Assembly (NCBI RefSeq): GCF_019710745.1
Contig: NZ_JAHKJW010000015.1
Coordinates: forward strand, 62,001-126,000
DNA: 64,000 bases
Direction of reading: 5' to 3'
Source: Streptomyces beigongshangae
GTDB lineage: Bacteria > Actinomycetota > Actinomycetes > Streptomycetales > Streptomycetaceae
In this document: one piece after another, positions 38,424 through 46,612 of the stretch
Layout: every line of letters starts with the position of its first letter
Numbering within the stretch: position 1 is the first letter of the stretch
Notes under the pieces: generated by a model
The model's input: only the letters and a program-made list of their open reading frames with translations
What the model was told of the DNA's origin: nothing
The model's database searches: none
Made by a program: the position numbers and the translations under genes

Positions 38424-39746
38424 GTGCCGATACCACCCGTGCCGGCCGCGGCCTCCGAAACCGCGCCCGGAAAGCACCGGCCCATCCTGCTCGACGTGGC
38501 CTTCCTGCGGCTCTGGTCGGGGGCCACGGCGTCCGGGCTGGCCACCTGGGCCCTGCCGTTCGTGCTCGGACTCGGGGTGCTCGACCGCACTCTCACCGCT
38601 GCCGACCTCGGGCTGCTGCTCGCGGTCCGCACGGTGGGGTTCCTCGCCGCGGTGCCGGTGGCGGGAGTGCTGGCGGACCGGTACTCCCGTCGGGGCGTGG
38701 TCCTGTGGGCGGGGCTGGCCTCCGGGATCGCGGCTCCGCTGATCGCCGTCGGACTCGGCCGCTCCGTTCCGCTGATGGCGGTCGCCGCCGCCGTGGCCGG
38801 GGCGGGCCAGGGTGCCTGCCGCCCCGCTTTCCAGGCCCTGACTGCCGAGATCGTCGACGCGGACCGCAGGCAGCAGGCCAACGCCGCCATGACGCTGGCG
38901 GTCCGGGTCACCACGCTCGTGGGGCCGTCACTGGCCGCCCTGCTCGCCGTGTTCTTCGACGTCCGGGCGCTCCTGGCGGGCATCGGGCTGCTCTGGCTCG
39001 TCGCCGCGTTCGTTCCCGGACGCGGCGCGGACAAGGGCACCGCGCCCGGCACCGGCGCGGGCAGCGAACGGGCTTCCGCTGCCGGACGCCCGCGGAAGGT
39101 CTCCTTCCTCGCGGACTTCGCCGACGGTGTCCGGGAGGCCCGACGGCACCCCTGGTTCCTGGCGGGCCTGGGGGCGCTGACGGCTGTCATCGCCACCGGC
39201 TACTCCGCGACCGGCGTCGCCCTGCCCCTGGTCAGTCGCGACGAGTACGGCACCGAGGCGGTGCTCGCGGGCGCCATGACCGCCTACACCGCCGGGGCGC
39301 TGGCCGGCGCCCTCCTCATCGCCCGCCGGCGGCCCCGCGCGCAGGGCTGGACCGCCCTGGCCGGTCTGGCCGTGTACGGATTCGCCCCGCTCAGCCTCGT
39401 GTTCGCCGTGCACCCGGCCGTGGTCATGACCGCTTACGCCGTCGCCGGGATCGGCATCGAACTGTTCAACGTGCCGTGGTTCACCGCCACCCAGCGCGAG
39501 GTGGCGGCCGACAAACTGGCCCGGGTCTCCTCCCTGGACTTCCTGCTCTCCTACGGCCTCGCGCCCCTCGGGCTGGTCCTCATCGCCCCGGCGATCGACG
39601 CTTTCGGCTCCCGGCCCGTTCTGCTGGTCTGCGCGGTGACCTGCTTCGCCGCCCCCGCGGTCGCCGCCCTCGTGCCCGGCACCCGCCACTTCTCCCGCCG
39701 GCGGACCACCACCGGTCCGCCGCGCCGCGGCCACCCGACGCCGTGA
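38424..39746 (+). CDS. MFS exporter (MFS_3/EntS-like)
   Basis: A 440-residue, 12-helix major facilitator transporter. It begins after a short cytoplasmic lead with DVAFLRLWSGATASGLATWA, as in macrolide or enterobactin exporters of the MefA/EntS type. The motif ADRYSRRGVV lies between helices 2 and 3, and a central cytoplasmic loop has KVSFLADFADGVREARRH. GTG at 38424 is chosen because AGGAG lies ten bases upstream; the frame is open 102 bases further, but that stretch holds the inverted-repeat operator. It follows the two-component genes on the same strand with its own likely promoter. The exported compound is unknown. Confidence 0.9.
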   Translation: MPIPPVPAAASETAPGKHRPILLDVAFLRLWSGATASGLATWALPFVLGLGVLDRTLTAADLGLLLAVRTVGFLAAVPVAGVLADRYSRRGVVLWAGLASGIAAPLIAVGLGRSVPLMAVAAAVAGAGQGACRPAFQALTAEIVDADRRQQANAAMTLAVRVTTLVGPSLAALLAVFFDVRALLAGIGLLWLVAAFVPGRGADKGTAPGTGAGSERASAAGRPRKVSFLADFADGVREARRHPWFLAGLGALTAVIATGYSATGVALPLVSRDEYGTEAVLAGAMTAYTAGALAGALLIARRRPRAQGWTALAGLAVYGFAPLSLVFAVHPAVVMTAYAVAGIGIELFNVPWFTATQREVAADKLARVSSLDFLLSYGLAPLGLVLIAPAIDAFGSRPVLLVCAVTCFAAPAVAALVPGTRHFSRRRTTTGPPRRGHPTP

Positions 39747-39757
39747 GGGCCGGCGGG

Positions 39758-40306
39758 TCACAGCAGGTGGCGCACCACCAGGTGCGGTGTGCGACGGACG
39801 AACCAGGCGCTGGCGAGGCCGATGGCGGCGCCGGCGGCGACGTCGCTGGGGTAGTGGGCACCGGACTGCACGCGCTCGACAGCCACCATCGCGGCAGGCA
39901 CCGCGCACAGCGCGCCGGCCACCGGCCACGTGGGGACGACCGCGGCGGTGAAGGCGAGGGCGGCGGCGGTGTGCCCGGAGGGGAAGGACGAGGAGTCCGG
40001 CCGGTCTTCGACCTCGTCGTGCGGTATCCACTCCTTGGGCGGCCGGCGCCGCTCCACGAGCTGCTTGCCCACGCCGTTGGAGAGCAACTGGGCCGCCGCC
40101 ACGGACGCCAGGCCCGCCACGGCCGCCGTACGGCCCCGGCGGCCGCCCGTGCAGGCCATCACCGCGGCCGCCGCGCACCAGAGCTTGGAGCCCTGCGCCA
40201 TCTCCTCGACGATCGACAGCGCCTGGTGAAGGCCCGGCGGGGCACCGGCGGCAATCCTCTTGGTCATGTTCCGGTCCGCTCGGTACACCTCTGACAGCAG
40301 CTCCAT
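39758..40306 (-). CDS. PAP2-superfamily phosphatase, membrane-associated
   Basis: A protein of about 182 residues with the phosphatase motif set of PAP2 enzymes: KQLVERRRP, then FPSGHTAAALAF, then ERVQSGAHYPSDV. The lysine/arginine pair, the PSGH histidine and the second histidine form the active site. Hydrophobic stretches between them are membrane helices. The family dephosphorylates lipid phosphates such as undecaprenyl pyrophosphate or phosphatidic acid. ATG at 40306 is my choice; TTG at 40315, with GAGGA just before it, is possible. It converges with the MFS gene, ending 11 bp from it, and has no clear link to its neighbours. Confidence 0.9.
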   Translation of the reverse strand: MELLSEVYRADRNMTKRIAAGAPPGLHQALSIVEEMAQGSKLWCAAAAVMACTGGRRGRTAAVAGLASVAAAQLLSNGVGKQLVERRRPPKEWIPHDEVEDRPDSSSFPSGHTAAALAFTAAVVPTWPVAGALCAVPAAMVAVERVQSGAHYPSDVAAGAAIGLASAWFVRRTPHLVVRHLL

Positions 40307-40457
40307 GACCTGCAAGTATCCTCAGGAGTACCGATGTATGCCCACGTCCCGCCCGTTGCTCCGGTTGCCGTCCGTCCAGGTGGGCAGCCCCGCGGTGGCG
40401 TCCTCCTCCCTTTCCCGCGGGTGACACCTCCCGCTCCTCCTACCCTTCCGAGGCCCC

Positions 40458-40919
40458 GTGCGACAGCTCCTCGCCCGTCTCTGGCGGCTCCTGCGTCCTG
40501 TCCAGAGCCGTGTCATGTGGCTCCTGAACGCCAAGTTCGTGGTCGGTGTGACCGGTGTCGTCCGTGACGACCAGGGACGGGTCCTGCTGCTCCGGCACCG
40601 GATGTGGCCTCCCGGACGTCAGTGGGGACTGCCGAGCGGCTTCGCGCACAAGGGCGAGGACTTCCGGACGACCGTGGTGCGCGAGGTCAAGGAGGAGACG
40701 GGTCTCGATGTGGAGACGGGCCGCCTGGTGATGCTGAACAGCGGGTTCCGCACCCGTGTGGAGGTGGTCTACGAGGCCGTCCTGGTGGGCGGTGAACTGC
40801 GCCTCGACCCCTCCGAGATCCTGGAGGCCCGCTGGTGCCGGCCGGACGACCTCCCCGAGGGCGTCCAGCCGGTGTCCCGCTCGCTGATGACGGACCGGCC
40901 GTCGCACAGCGCCTCGTGA
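40458..40919 (+). CDS. Nudix hydrolase
   Basis: A 153-residue protein with a complete Nudix box, G-x5-E-x7-REVKEETGL, at about residues 61-83. The glutamates bind the metal ions that cleave nucleoside-diphosphate-linked substrates. It starts at a GTG (40458) after CCGAGG. The N-terminal LLARLWRLLRPVQSRVMWLL is amphipathic and may touch the membrane. Substrate choice cannot be read from the box. It stands alone between a divergent PAP2 gene and a membrane protein gene. Confidence 0.92.
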   Translation: MRQLLARLWRLLRPVQSRVMWLLNAKFVVGVTGVVRDDQGRVLLLRHRMWPPGRQWGLPSGFAHKGEDFRTTVVREVKEETGLDVETGRLVMLNSGFRTRVEVVYEAVLVGGELRLDPSEILEARWCRPDDLPEGVQPVSRSLMTDRPSHSAS

Positions 40920-41082
40920 GGGCCGCGCGCACGGTGGCCGTCCCGAGGCGTCGCTTACGCAGTACGAGTGAATGAGACGGTTGTCTGTTTCAGGACAGGT
41001 GACGAGTCTTCTACGGTCTCTGAATGGATCCGGGGTCGCGGGAAAGACCCTGCGGGCGGGGACCGGCGGAAAGGCACACCTG

Positions 41083-42114
41083 ATGTCGGGGTTGGGGAAG
41101 TCGCCGGACCTGCTCGGGGCCCGGACGGGCCGCTGCGATCGCACCGGGGCGTGGACCTGGGGCGCGGTGGCCGTGGCCTGTCTGCTGGGAACAGCACTGA
41201 CTTTCAGCGGGCCGTGGACGGCCGGGAGCGCGGCGACGTGGATGGCGGCCTTCGGTCCGGCCGCCGGCTGCGGGGCGTTGACGGCCTCCCTGCTGCTTCG
41301 CGCGCGGAAGGCCGGCGGGCAGGTGCGGACGCGCCTGCTGCTGATGGGCGGTTCGGCGCTGGCCGGGAGCGTGTACCGGGCGGCGGTCACGGTGCTGTCG
41401 GTGCATCCTTCGGGGCCGGGGCGGGAGGCACGGCCGCTGCCGGGCTCGGTGGTGGCCGCCGCGGTGACCCTGGCGGTCGGCCTGGGAACGGCCGGTCTGC
41501 TGGTCGCGGCCGATGCCGGCAAGGGGCGGCGCGTGCTGCTGCGGCGCGTGCTCGACGGGGTCGTCACGGCCGGGGCCGTGTTCATGACGGGATGGGTGCT
41601 GCTGCGGGGGGCCGGTGACGGCTGGCGGCTGGGGACGGGGATGGTCGGTCTCCTGTGGGCCGCGGAGGTCGTGTTCCTCAGCTTCCTGCTCGCCCTGCGC
41701 CGTCTTGTGCGGAGCGACCGGAGGACCGCCTTGTGGGTGGGGATCGTCGGGCTGTCCCTCATGCTGGCCGGCGACACCCTCCGGCTGTGGACGGTCGGTC
41801 CGTGTGATCCCGGGGCGCTGTTCTGCCGGTCGGCCGACACCTGCACCACCGTGGGTCTGCTCGTGCTCGCCGTCGGCCCCTGGGTACCCGGCGGGGCGAG
41901 CGTCCTGGACCCCGCTCGGCCGACCTTGCGATGGGGGATGGAGGGTGCGGCGGCGTTCATCCCCCTGACGGTCTGCACGGTCACGGCGCTGGGGTACGTG
42001 GTGGCGCCCCCTGCCCGTGACCCGGTGCCGTTGCTGGTCGGCGCGACGGCGCTGCTGAGTCTCTGGGCGCGGCAGCGGTTCCTGCCGCGCGAGAACGCCG
42101 GGAACGACGACTAG
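41083..42114 (+). CDS. Integral membrane protein of unknown function
   Basis: A protein of about 343 residues with roughly nine hydrophobic segments and short loops. No catalytic motif or family signature is visible. The layout resembles the N-terminal membrane half of some Streptomyces GGDEF/EAL proteins, but no GGDEF or EAL domain follows. ATG at 41083 is preferred because GGAAAGG lies about eight bases upstream; the frame is open to 40972. Its TAG stop shares the tetramer CTAG with the stop of the convergent hydrolase gene. Confidence 0.75.
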   Translation: MSGLGKSPDLLGARTGRCDRTGAWTWGAVAVACLLGTALTFSGPWTAGSAATWMAAFGPAAGCGALTASLLLRARKAGGQVRTRLLLMGGSALAGSVYRAAVTVLSVHPSGPGREARPLPGSVVAAAVTLAVGLGTAGLLVAADAGKGRRVLLRRVLDGVVTAGAVFMTGWVLLRGAGDGWRLGTGMVGLLWAAEVVFLSFLLALRRLVRSDRRTALWVGIVGLSLMLAGDTLRLWTVGPCDPGALFCRSADTCTTVGLLVLAVGPWVPGGASVLDPARPTLRWGMEGAAAFIPLTVCTVTALGYVVAPPARDPVPLLVGATALLSLWARQRFLPRENAGNDD

Positions 42115-43298
42115 AGTCCCGCCGGGTCCGACGCCGTGAAGGGACCGCCGTCGCCGAAGGCGAGACGGGCGAAGTTCTCGCCGATGCGGCGGTGCCCCGC
42201 GGGGGAGGGGTGGATCCCGTCGGGGTGCGGTATTTCGGCGTGGTCCTCCTCGCCGTAGAGGTCACGGCCGTCGAGGTGGTACAGGTCCATGTCGTCGGCC
42301 GCCCGCTGTTCGACGATCCGGGCGAGTTCGTCGCGGACGATGTTGAGCGTCAGCCGCCCGGCGGCGCGTTCGGCGGGGTCGCCCGTGGCCCTGAACCGCA
42401 GGGTCCCGTCGCTGAAGTCGGGCGCGAGGGGACCGGGGGTGTCCTCCTGGACCGGGCACAGCACGGGGGACACGACCAGCAGCGGCGTGGTCGGATGCCC
42501 CTCGCGGACGGTGTCGAGGAAGCCGTGGACGGCCGGGGTGAAGGCGCGCAGGCGCATGGCATCGGTGTTGACGACATTGATGCCGATCTTGAGGCTGATC
42601 AGGTCCGCGGAGGTGTCCCGGATCGCACGGGCGGTGAACGGGTCGAGCAGCGCGCCGCCGCCGAAACCCAGGTTGACCAGTTCCACGCCGCCCCGTGCCG
42701 CGGCCAGGGCGGGCCAGGTGGCGGTGGGGTGGGAGGCGTTCGAGCCGTGGCTGATGGAACTGCCGTGGTGCAGCCACACCCTGCGCCCGTAGGCCGGCGC
42801 CGGCTCGACGGGAGCGTCGGTGCGCAGGGCGATCAGCTCGGTGGTCTCCGTGTGCGGGAGCCAGATCTCCACCTGTTTGTCGTGCGCGGGCAGACCGGCG
42901 AACCGGGCGGTGCCGGGAGGGCCCTCACTCAGCTCGGAGGACTGGGTGACCAGGTCGACGACCGTGCGGACGTTCCCGCCGGCCACGGTGGCCTGGGCGG
43001 TCAGGCGGCCGTCCACCAGCAGGTCGTACACACCGTCCGCGGGGGCCGGGAAGCCCCGGTGGACCCGCTTGGTGGGCAGGGTGTCCAGTTCGACGGTGGT
43101 CGCCCGGCTGCGGAAGACCAACCGCACACCGGAGGGCTGGGCCTCGGCCACGGCCAGTCGACCGTCGGGTATCTGCCGGCGCGCCCGGGCGGGCAGCCGG
43201 TGCGGCAGCAGTCCGTGCGCGGTCGGCTCCGCGTCGAGAAGACCGCGCAGGATGTCCGTGGTGACAGGTGTGGTGATCCACCCGTGCTCAGTACTCAT
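42111..43298 (-). CDS. SGNH/GDSL-family hydrolase with N-terminal beta-domain
   Basis: A 395-residue esterase-like protein. After a beta-rich domain of about 170 residues, the SGNH domain shows the nucleophile block WLHHGSSISHGSNA, the glycine block NLGFGGGALL, the Asn block IGINVVNTDA and the catalytic Asp/His block HPDGIHPSPAGH. No signal peptide is seen, so it probably acts in the cytoplasm on an acyl or acetyl ester, perhaps of a sugar. ATG at 43298 has AGGAGG eight bases upstream. The 5' region is shared with the divergent MFS exporter gene and contains an AT-rich inverted repeat. Confidence 0.9.
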   Translation of the reverse strand: MSTEHGWITTPVTTDILRGLLDAEPTAHGLLPHRLPARARRQIPDGRLAVAEAQPSGVRLVFRSRATTVELDTLPTKRVHRGFPAPADGVYDLLVDGRLTAQATVAGGNVRTVVDLVTQSSELSEGPPGTARFAGLPAHDKQVEIWLPHTETTELIALRTDAPVEPAPAYGRRVWLHHGSSISHGSNASHPTATWPALAAARGGVELVNLGFGGGALLDPFTARAIRDTSADLISLKIGINVVNTDAMRLRAFTPAVHGFLDTVREGHPTTPLLVVSPVLCPVQEDTPGPLAPDFSDGTLRFRATGDPAERAAGRLTLNIVRDELARIVEQRAADDMDLYHLDGRDLYGEEDHAEIPHPDGIHPSPAGHRRIGENFARLAFGDGGPFTASDPAGL

Positions 43299-43348
43299 CG
43301 TCCCAGCCTCCTGAATCCTTTTCCTTACAGACTTTAATCCATTGTCTA

Positions 43349-43369
43349 TTGCCTAATAGATTTAGGCAA
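43349..43369 (+). promoter_or_regulatory. Inverted repeat in divergent promoter region, probable operator
   Basis: TTGCCTAA at 43349-43356 and TTAGGCAA at 43362-43369 are perfect arms around a 5-base spacer. The surrounding 43311-43372 is unusually AT-rich and holds promoter-like hexamers such as TTGTCT. The site lies between the SGNH hydrolase gene (minus) and the leader of the MFS-monooxygenase pair (plus). Geometry suits a MarR or TetR dimer; no such regulator gene is adjacent. Confidence 0.65.
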
Positions 43370-43417
43370 ATGGCGAGATGCCTGTCATGGCCGATGCGTG
43401 AGCGCCTCCGCCGGTCC

Positions 43418-43562
43418 GGTGCGCGGGCACCAGGGCAGGTGGGCGGCTGGTCCGGGTGCACCAGGGGAGGACGGTGACCGGGGACGATGCCCGGCGGGGC
43501 GCCGGAGGGAAGGGTGGGCGGCGCGTGGACCTCACGCGTTCTCCCTGCCCGGGCGTGTCCGG
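43418..43562 (+). ncRNA. Candidate structured 5' leader, copy B (upstream of MFS-monooxygenase pair)
   Basis: Second copy of the 145-base leader found before the MMPL gene, aligned without gaps. Equivalent hairpins are GGTGC/GCACC (43418-43431), CTGGT/ACCAG (43447-43464, 8-base loop) and CGCGTG/CACGCG (43522-43538, 5-base loop), the last with a pair change that keeps pairing relative to copy A. The GGACGAT core is at 43482-43488. The leader ends 21 bases before the MFS start codon, and the ribosome site GGAAAGG at 43571 lies just past it. Inferred role: regulation of the exporter and of the monooxygenase coupled to it. Confidence 0.65.
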
Positions 43563-43583
43563 GCGACGACGGAAAGGGCGTCC

Positions 43584-45011
43584 ATGTCCGAAGCTGTGGT
43601 GTCCCCGGGTGTGGTGTCCCCGGCTGTGATGTCCCCGGTCCCCATCGGGAGGGCGGCGATCGGTGCCCTCGGAGTCCTGGCACTCGCCCTCGGTGCCCTG
43701 CAGTCGGTGGTGGAGCCCGCGCTGCCGTTGCTGCAGCGTGAGTTGGGTGTCGGCCCTGCCGAAGGGGCCCTGATCGGCAACACGTTGCTCGTCACCGGTG
43801 CGGTCATCACCCCCGTCGTGGGCAAGCTCGGTGACCGTTACGGCGGGAAACGGGTGCTGGTCCGGCTGATGGCCGTGGTCTCGGCGGGTGGCCTGCTGGC
43901 CTGCCTGGCGCCGAACCTGCCGGTGCTGCTGCTCGGCCAGGTGCTGCAGGGTGCCATGGTGGGCGCGCTGCCCCTCTCCTTCATCCTGGTGCGCAAACAC
44001 CTCCCCGCAGGAGCGTCGCAGGTGGCGATCGGGCTGGTCGTCGCGTTGTTCACGGGCGGCGGCATGGTGGGCATGCTGTTCGCCGGGCCGCTCGCGGAAG
44101 GGCTGTCCTGGCACTGGATGTTCGCGCTGCCGACGATCGCGATCATCGCGACGACATCGGCCGTGGCCCGCCTGATGCCCCATGACCCGCCGGTCCGGCC
44201 GGACAGCGGGATCGACTGGCCCGGAGTGGTCCTGCTGAGCGGCACGTTGCTCGCGTTCATGCTCGCGGTGGTGACGGTGACGGGGGACGGCGGCCTGCCG
44301 CCCTTCGCGGTCGGTGCCCTCGTGGTGGCCGTGGCCGTCCTCGCGACCGGATGGGTCGCCGTCGAGCGCCGGGCGGCCTCGCCGATGGTCGACCTGCGCA
44401 TGCTGGCCATACCGGCGATGTGGCGTGCGTGCGTGCTCACCCTCGTCGTCACCACCGCTTTCGGGATGGTGGTCTTCCTGCTCCCGCAGCTGTTCGGGGC
44501 GCCGGCCGACGGGTACGGCTTCGGGGCCGGCACCACCGACATCGGACTGCTCCTGCTGCCCGGCGCCGTCGCCGGGGCGGTGAGCGACTCGGTCGGCGGG
44601 GTCGCGGCACGGCGTTTCGGCCCGCGTGCCGTGATCGTCGCGGGGGCCGCCGTCACGGCGGTCACGATGATCGCCCTGGCGTCGCTGCACACCGAGGCGT
44701 GGCAGCTCGTCCTCGCGAAGGTGCTGACCGCGTTCGCCGCGGGCGTCGGCACCACCGCGCTGCTGGCCGGTACCGCCACCGCCGTCGAGGCCGGGGACAC
44801 CGGCATCGCCACCGGTCTGCTCGTGGTGACACGCGTGATCGGTGTCGCCCTGGGCGCCCAGTCCGGCGGCGCGATCCTCGCCGCCGGGACCGACCCGATG
44901 ACGGGCCGGCCGGCCGAATCGGCCTTCACCACGGGGTTCGTCGTCGCCGGCCTCGTCGCCGCGATGTCACTGCTCGTCGTCCGCATCACGGGGAAGGAGG
45001 CCCGGGCATGA
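43584..45011 (+). CDS. MFS drug exporter (DHA2/EmrB-QacA type)
   Basis: A 475-residue major facilitator protein with about 14 hydrophobic segments. Features include LGDRYGGKRVLV between helices 2 and 3 and LLARTG-like antiporter glycines in LFTGGGMVGMLFAGPLAEGL. DHA2 members expel drugs by proton antiport. I chose the ATG at 43584 because GGAAAGG lies seven bases upstream; the upstream open frame is the conserved leader. The first codons contain a threefold 15-base repeat. The stop overlaps the start of a flavin monooxygenase gene (ATGA). Export plus oxidation of one toxic compound is a sensible inference; which compound is unknown. Confidence 0.92.
   Translation: MSEAVVSPGVVSPAVMSPVPIGRAAIGALGVLALALGALQSVVEPALPLLQRELGVGPAEGALIGNTLLVTGAVITPVVGKLGDRYGGKRVLVRLMAVVSAGGLLACLAPNLPVLLLGQVLQGAMVGALPLSFILVRKHLPAGASQVAIGLVVALFTGGGMVGMLFAGPLAEGLSWHWMFALPTIAIIATTSAVARLMPHDPPVRPDSGIDWPGVVLLSGTLLAFMLAVVTVTGDGGLPPFAVGALVVAVAVLATGWVAVERRAASPMVDLRMLAIPAMWRACVLTLVVTTAFGMVVFLLPQLFGAPADGYGFGAGTTDIGLLLLPGAVAGAVSDSVGGVAARRFGPRAVIVAGAAVTAVTMIALASLHTEAWQLVLAKVLTAFAAGVGTTALLAGTATAVEAGDTGIATGLLVVTRVIGVALGAQSGGAILAAGTDPMTGRPAESAFTTGFVVAGLVAAMSLLVVRITGKEARA
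43593..43637 (+). repeat. Threefold 15-bp repeat at the MFS N-terminus
   Basis: Three units, GCTGTGGTGTCCCCG with one or two changes in the later copies, encode the VVSP/VMSP repeats of the cytoplasmic N-terminal tail before the first helix. Confidence 0.8.
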
Positions 45012-46243
45012 CACATGGCATGACACATGACGGTACGTCGACGGACGTGAGCACCGCCGGGAAGCGCAGGATCCTGATCTCCGGGGCCAGTGTCTCCGGG
45101 CCCGCGCTGGCGTACTGGCTGCACCGGTCCGGCTGCGCGGTCACGGTGGTGGAGAAGGCGGGCGCACCGCGCGACGGTGGTTACCCGGTCGACATCCGCG
45201 GCGCCGCGGTGGAGGTGGTCCGGCGGATGGGGATACTGCCGCAACTGCGGGACGCGCACATCGACTCACTGCGCTGCACCTTCCTCGACGCCGAGGGCGG
45301 CGAAGTGGCCTCGGTCCCCCCGAGCGCCGTCGCCGGCGGCGTCGGGGGACAGGACCTGGAGGTGCGTCGCGGGGACCTGACCGCGATCCTCCACGCGAGG
45401 GTGCGCGACGACGTGGAGTTCCTGTTCGGCGACTCCATCGAGACCCTCGACCGGTGCGGACAAGAGGTCGACGTGACGTTCCGCAGCGGGCGGCGGCGTA
45501 CGTTCGACCTGGTGATCGGTGCCGACGGCATGCACTCGCACACCCGGCGGCTCCTGTTCGGTCCCGAGGAGCGGTTCCACCGCTACCTGGGCCACTGCTT
45601 CGCCCTGTTCACCATGGAGAACACCCTCGGACTCGCCCGCGAGGCCGTGCTGTGGAACACCCCGGGCCGAGCGGCTGCCCTCTACGCCGTCGGTGACCAC
45701 CACGAGCTGCACGCCCTCCTGGCCTTCCACCGGCCGGAACCACCCTCGGAGGCCCTCCGGGACCCCGGCGCACAACGGGACCTGGTCGCCGGGGTCTTCG
45801 CGGGTGCGGGATGGCAGGTCCCCGGCATGGTCGACGCCCTGCGCGACGCGGACGACCTGTTCTTCGACACGGTCGGCCAGATCCGTATGCCCCACTGGTC
45901 CAGCGGCCGTGTCGCGCTCGTCGGCGACGCCGCGTACGCACCCTCGTTCCTCACCGGGCAGGGTTCGAGCCTCGCGCTGGCCGGCGCCTATGTGCTCGCC
46001 TGCGCCCTGGCCGCGGACCGGGACCACACCGCGGCCTTCGCCGCCTACGAACGCGGCATGCGCGGGTTCGTGGCCGTGAACCAGGCCCTGGTCGACAACG
46101 GTGCGGCCACCCTCTTCCCCGCCACGGCGCAGGCCCTGGAGCGGCGCAACACCATGCTGCGCGACCTCACCACCCTGCCCTCCGCCCCGGTCCGCCCGGC
46201 CTACTCGGCCCTCGCCCTGCCCGGGTTCGCCCCGGTGCCATGA
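45008..46243 (+). CDS. FAD-dependent monooxygenase (TetX-like group A hydroxylase)
   Basis: A 411-residue flavoprotein of the same broad family as drug-inactivating hydroxylases. It has ILISGASVSGPALAYWL as the FAD-binding start, an Asp-Gly motif GADGMHSHTRRL near 170, and GDAAYAPSFLTGQGSSLAL near 305, the arrangement seen in TetX-like and polyketide-tailoring enzymes. The first glycine motif is GASVSG, not the textbook GxGxxG, which is common in this subgroup. Its ATG (45008) overlaps the MFS stop, so the two are translationally coupled. ATG at 45020 is an alternative. Modification of the compound exported by the partner is likely; the substrate is unknown. Confidence 0.92.
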   Translation: MTHGMTHDGTSTDVSTAGKRRILISGASVSGPALAYWLHRSGCAVTVVEKAGAPRDGGYPVDIRGAAVEVVRRMGILPQLRDAHIDSLRCTFLDAEGGEVASVPPSAVAGGVGGQDLEVRRGDLTAILHARVRDDVEFLFGDSIETLDRCGQEVDVTFRSGRRRTFDLVIGADGMHSHTRRLLFGPEERFHRYLGHCFALFTMENTLGLAREAVLWNTPGRAAALYAVGDHHELHALLAFHRPEPPSEALRDPGAQRDLVAGVFAGAGWQVPGMVDALRDADDLFFDTVGQIRMPHWSSGRVALVGDAAYAPSFLTGQGSSLALAGAYVLACALAADRDHTAAFAAYERGMRGFVAVNQALVDNGAATLFPATAQALERRNTMLRDLTTLPSAPVRPAYSALALPGFAPVP

Positions 46244-46263
46244 CCTGGTACGGCACCGGGGCG
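46228..46263. terminator. Hairpin between convergent genes
   Basis: CGCCCCGGTGCC at 46228-46239 and its perfect complement at 46252-46263 form a 12-bp stem with a 12-base loop. The left arm is the last coding stretch of the monooxygenase and the stop codon sits in the loop. It could end transcripts from both directions, since the L32 operon converges from the other side. Confidence 0.7.
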
Positions 46264-46346
46264 GCGGGCTGCACGCGGCCCGCCGGACAGGACGGAGTGC
46301 GGGCAGGCGCCGCCGGACGGCTCGGATGACGCCGAATGCGCCGGTG

Positions 46347-46517
46347 TCAGTCGTCCGGCCGCAGCAGGCCGCGCCGCCAGGCCGGGACGAGGTGCTTCGG
46401 CACCCGGTGGGTGACGCCGTCGACCGTGACGGACACCAGATCGGGCGCAGTCGCCTTCCAGCGGGCGCGACGGTGGCGGGTGTTGCTGCGCGACATCCTG
46501 CGCTTGGGAACGGCCAT
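46347..46517 (-). CDS. rpmF: 50S ribosomal protein L32, cysteine-free paralogue
   Basis: A 56-residue L32 protein: [20 protein letters not shown] is the standard N-terminus. Usual bacterial L32 then has a four-cysteine zinc ribbon, but here the C-terminal half ([18 protein letters not shown]) has no cysteine. Such C-minus copies replace the zinc-binding form when zinc is scarce and are classic Zur targets in Streptomyces. ATG at 46517 has GAGAGGA upstream. It is the last gene of the minus-strand operon, 95 bp after the MFS exporter, in a gap carrying hexamer repeats. Its presence supports zinc control of the whole locus. Confidence 0.95.
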   Translation of the reverse strand: MAVPKRRMSRSNTRHRRARWKATAPDLVSVTVDGVTHRVPKHLVPAWRRGLLRPDD

Positions 46518-46530
46518 GAGGGTTCCTCTC

Positions 46531-46572
46531 GGATTCGGATTCGGGTTCGGGTTCGGGTTCGGTTTCGGGTAC
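46531..46572 (-). repeat. Hexanucleotide tandem repeat upstream of L32
   Basis: Seven consecutive 6-base units of the type GGGTTC on the plus strand (two GGATTC, three GGGTTC, one GGTTTC, one GGGTAC) fill 42 of the 95 bases between the MFS and L32 genes. A related GGGTAC repeat precedes the PhyH gene of the same operon. Confidence 0.85.
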
Positions 46573-46612
46573 GGGGAGAGGGCGTCCGGGCAGCCTGGGG
46601 ACCGGACGACGG

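Noticed and set aside
43398..43583. N-terminal extension of the MFS exporter by about 60 codons
   Set aside because: Same reason as for the MMPL leader; GGAAAGG lies just before the ATG at 43584.
46531..46572. CRISPR-like or telomere-like array
   Set aside because: The units are contiguous hexamers without spacers, only 42 bases long; this is a simple tandem repeat.
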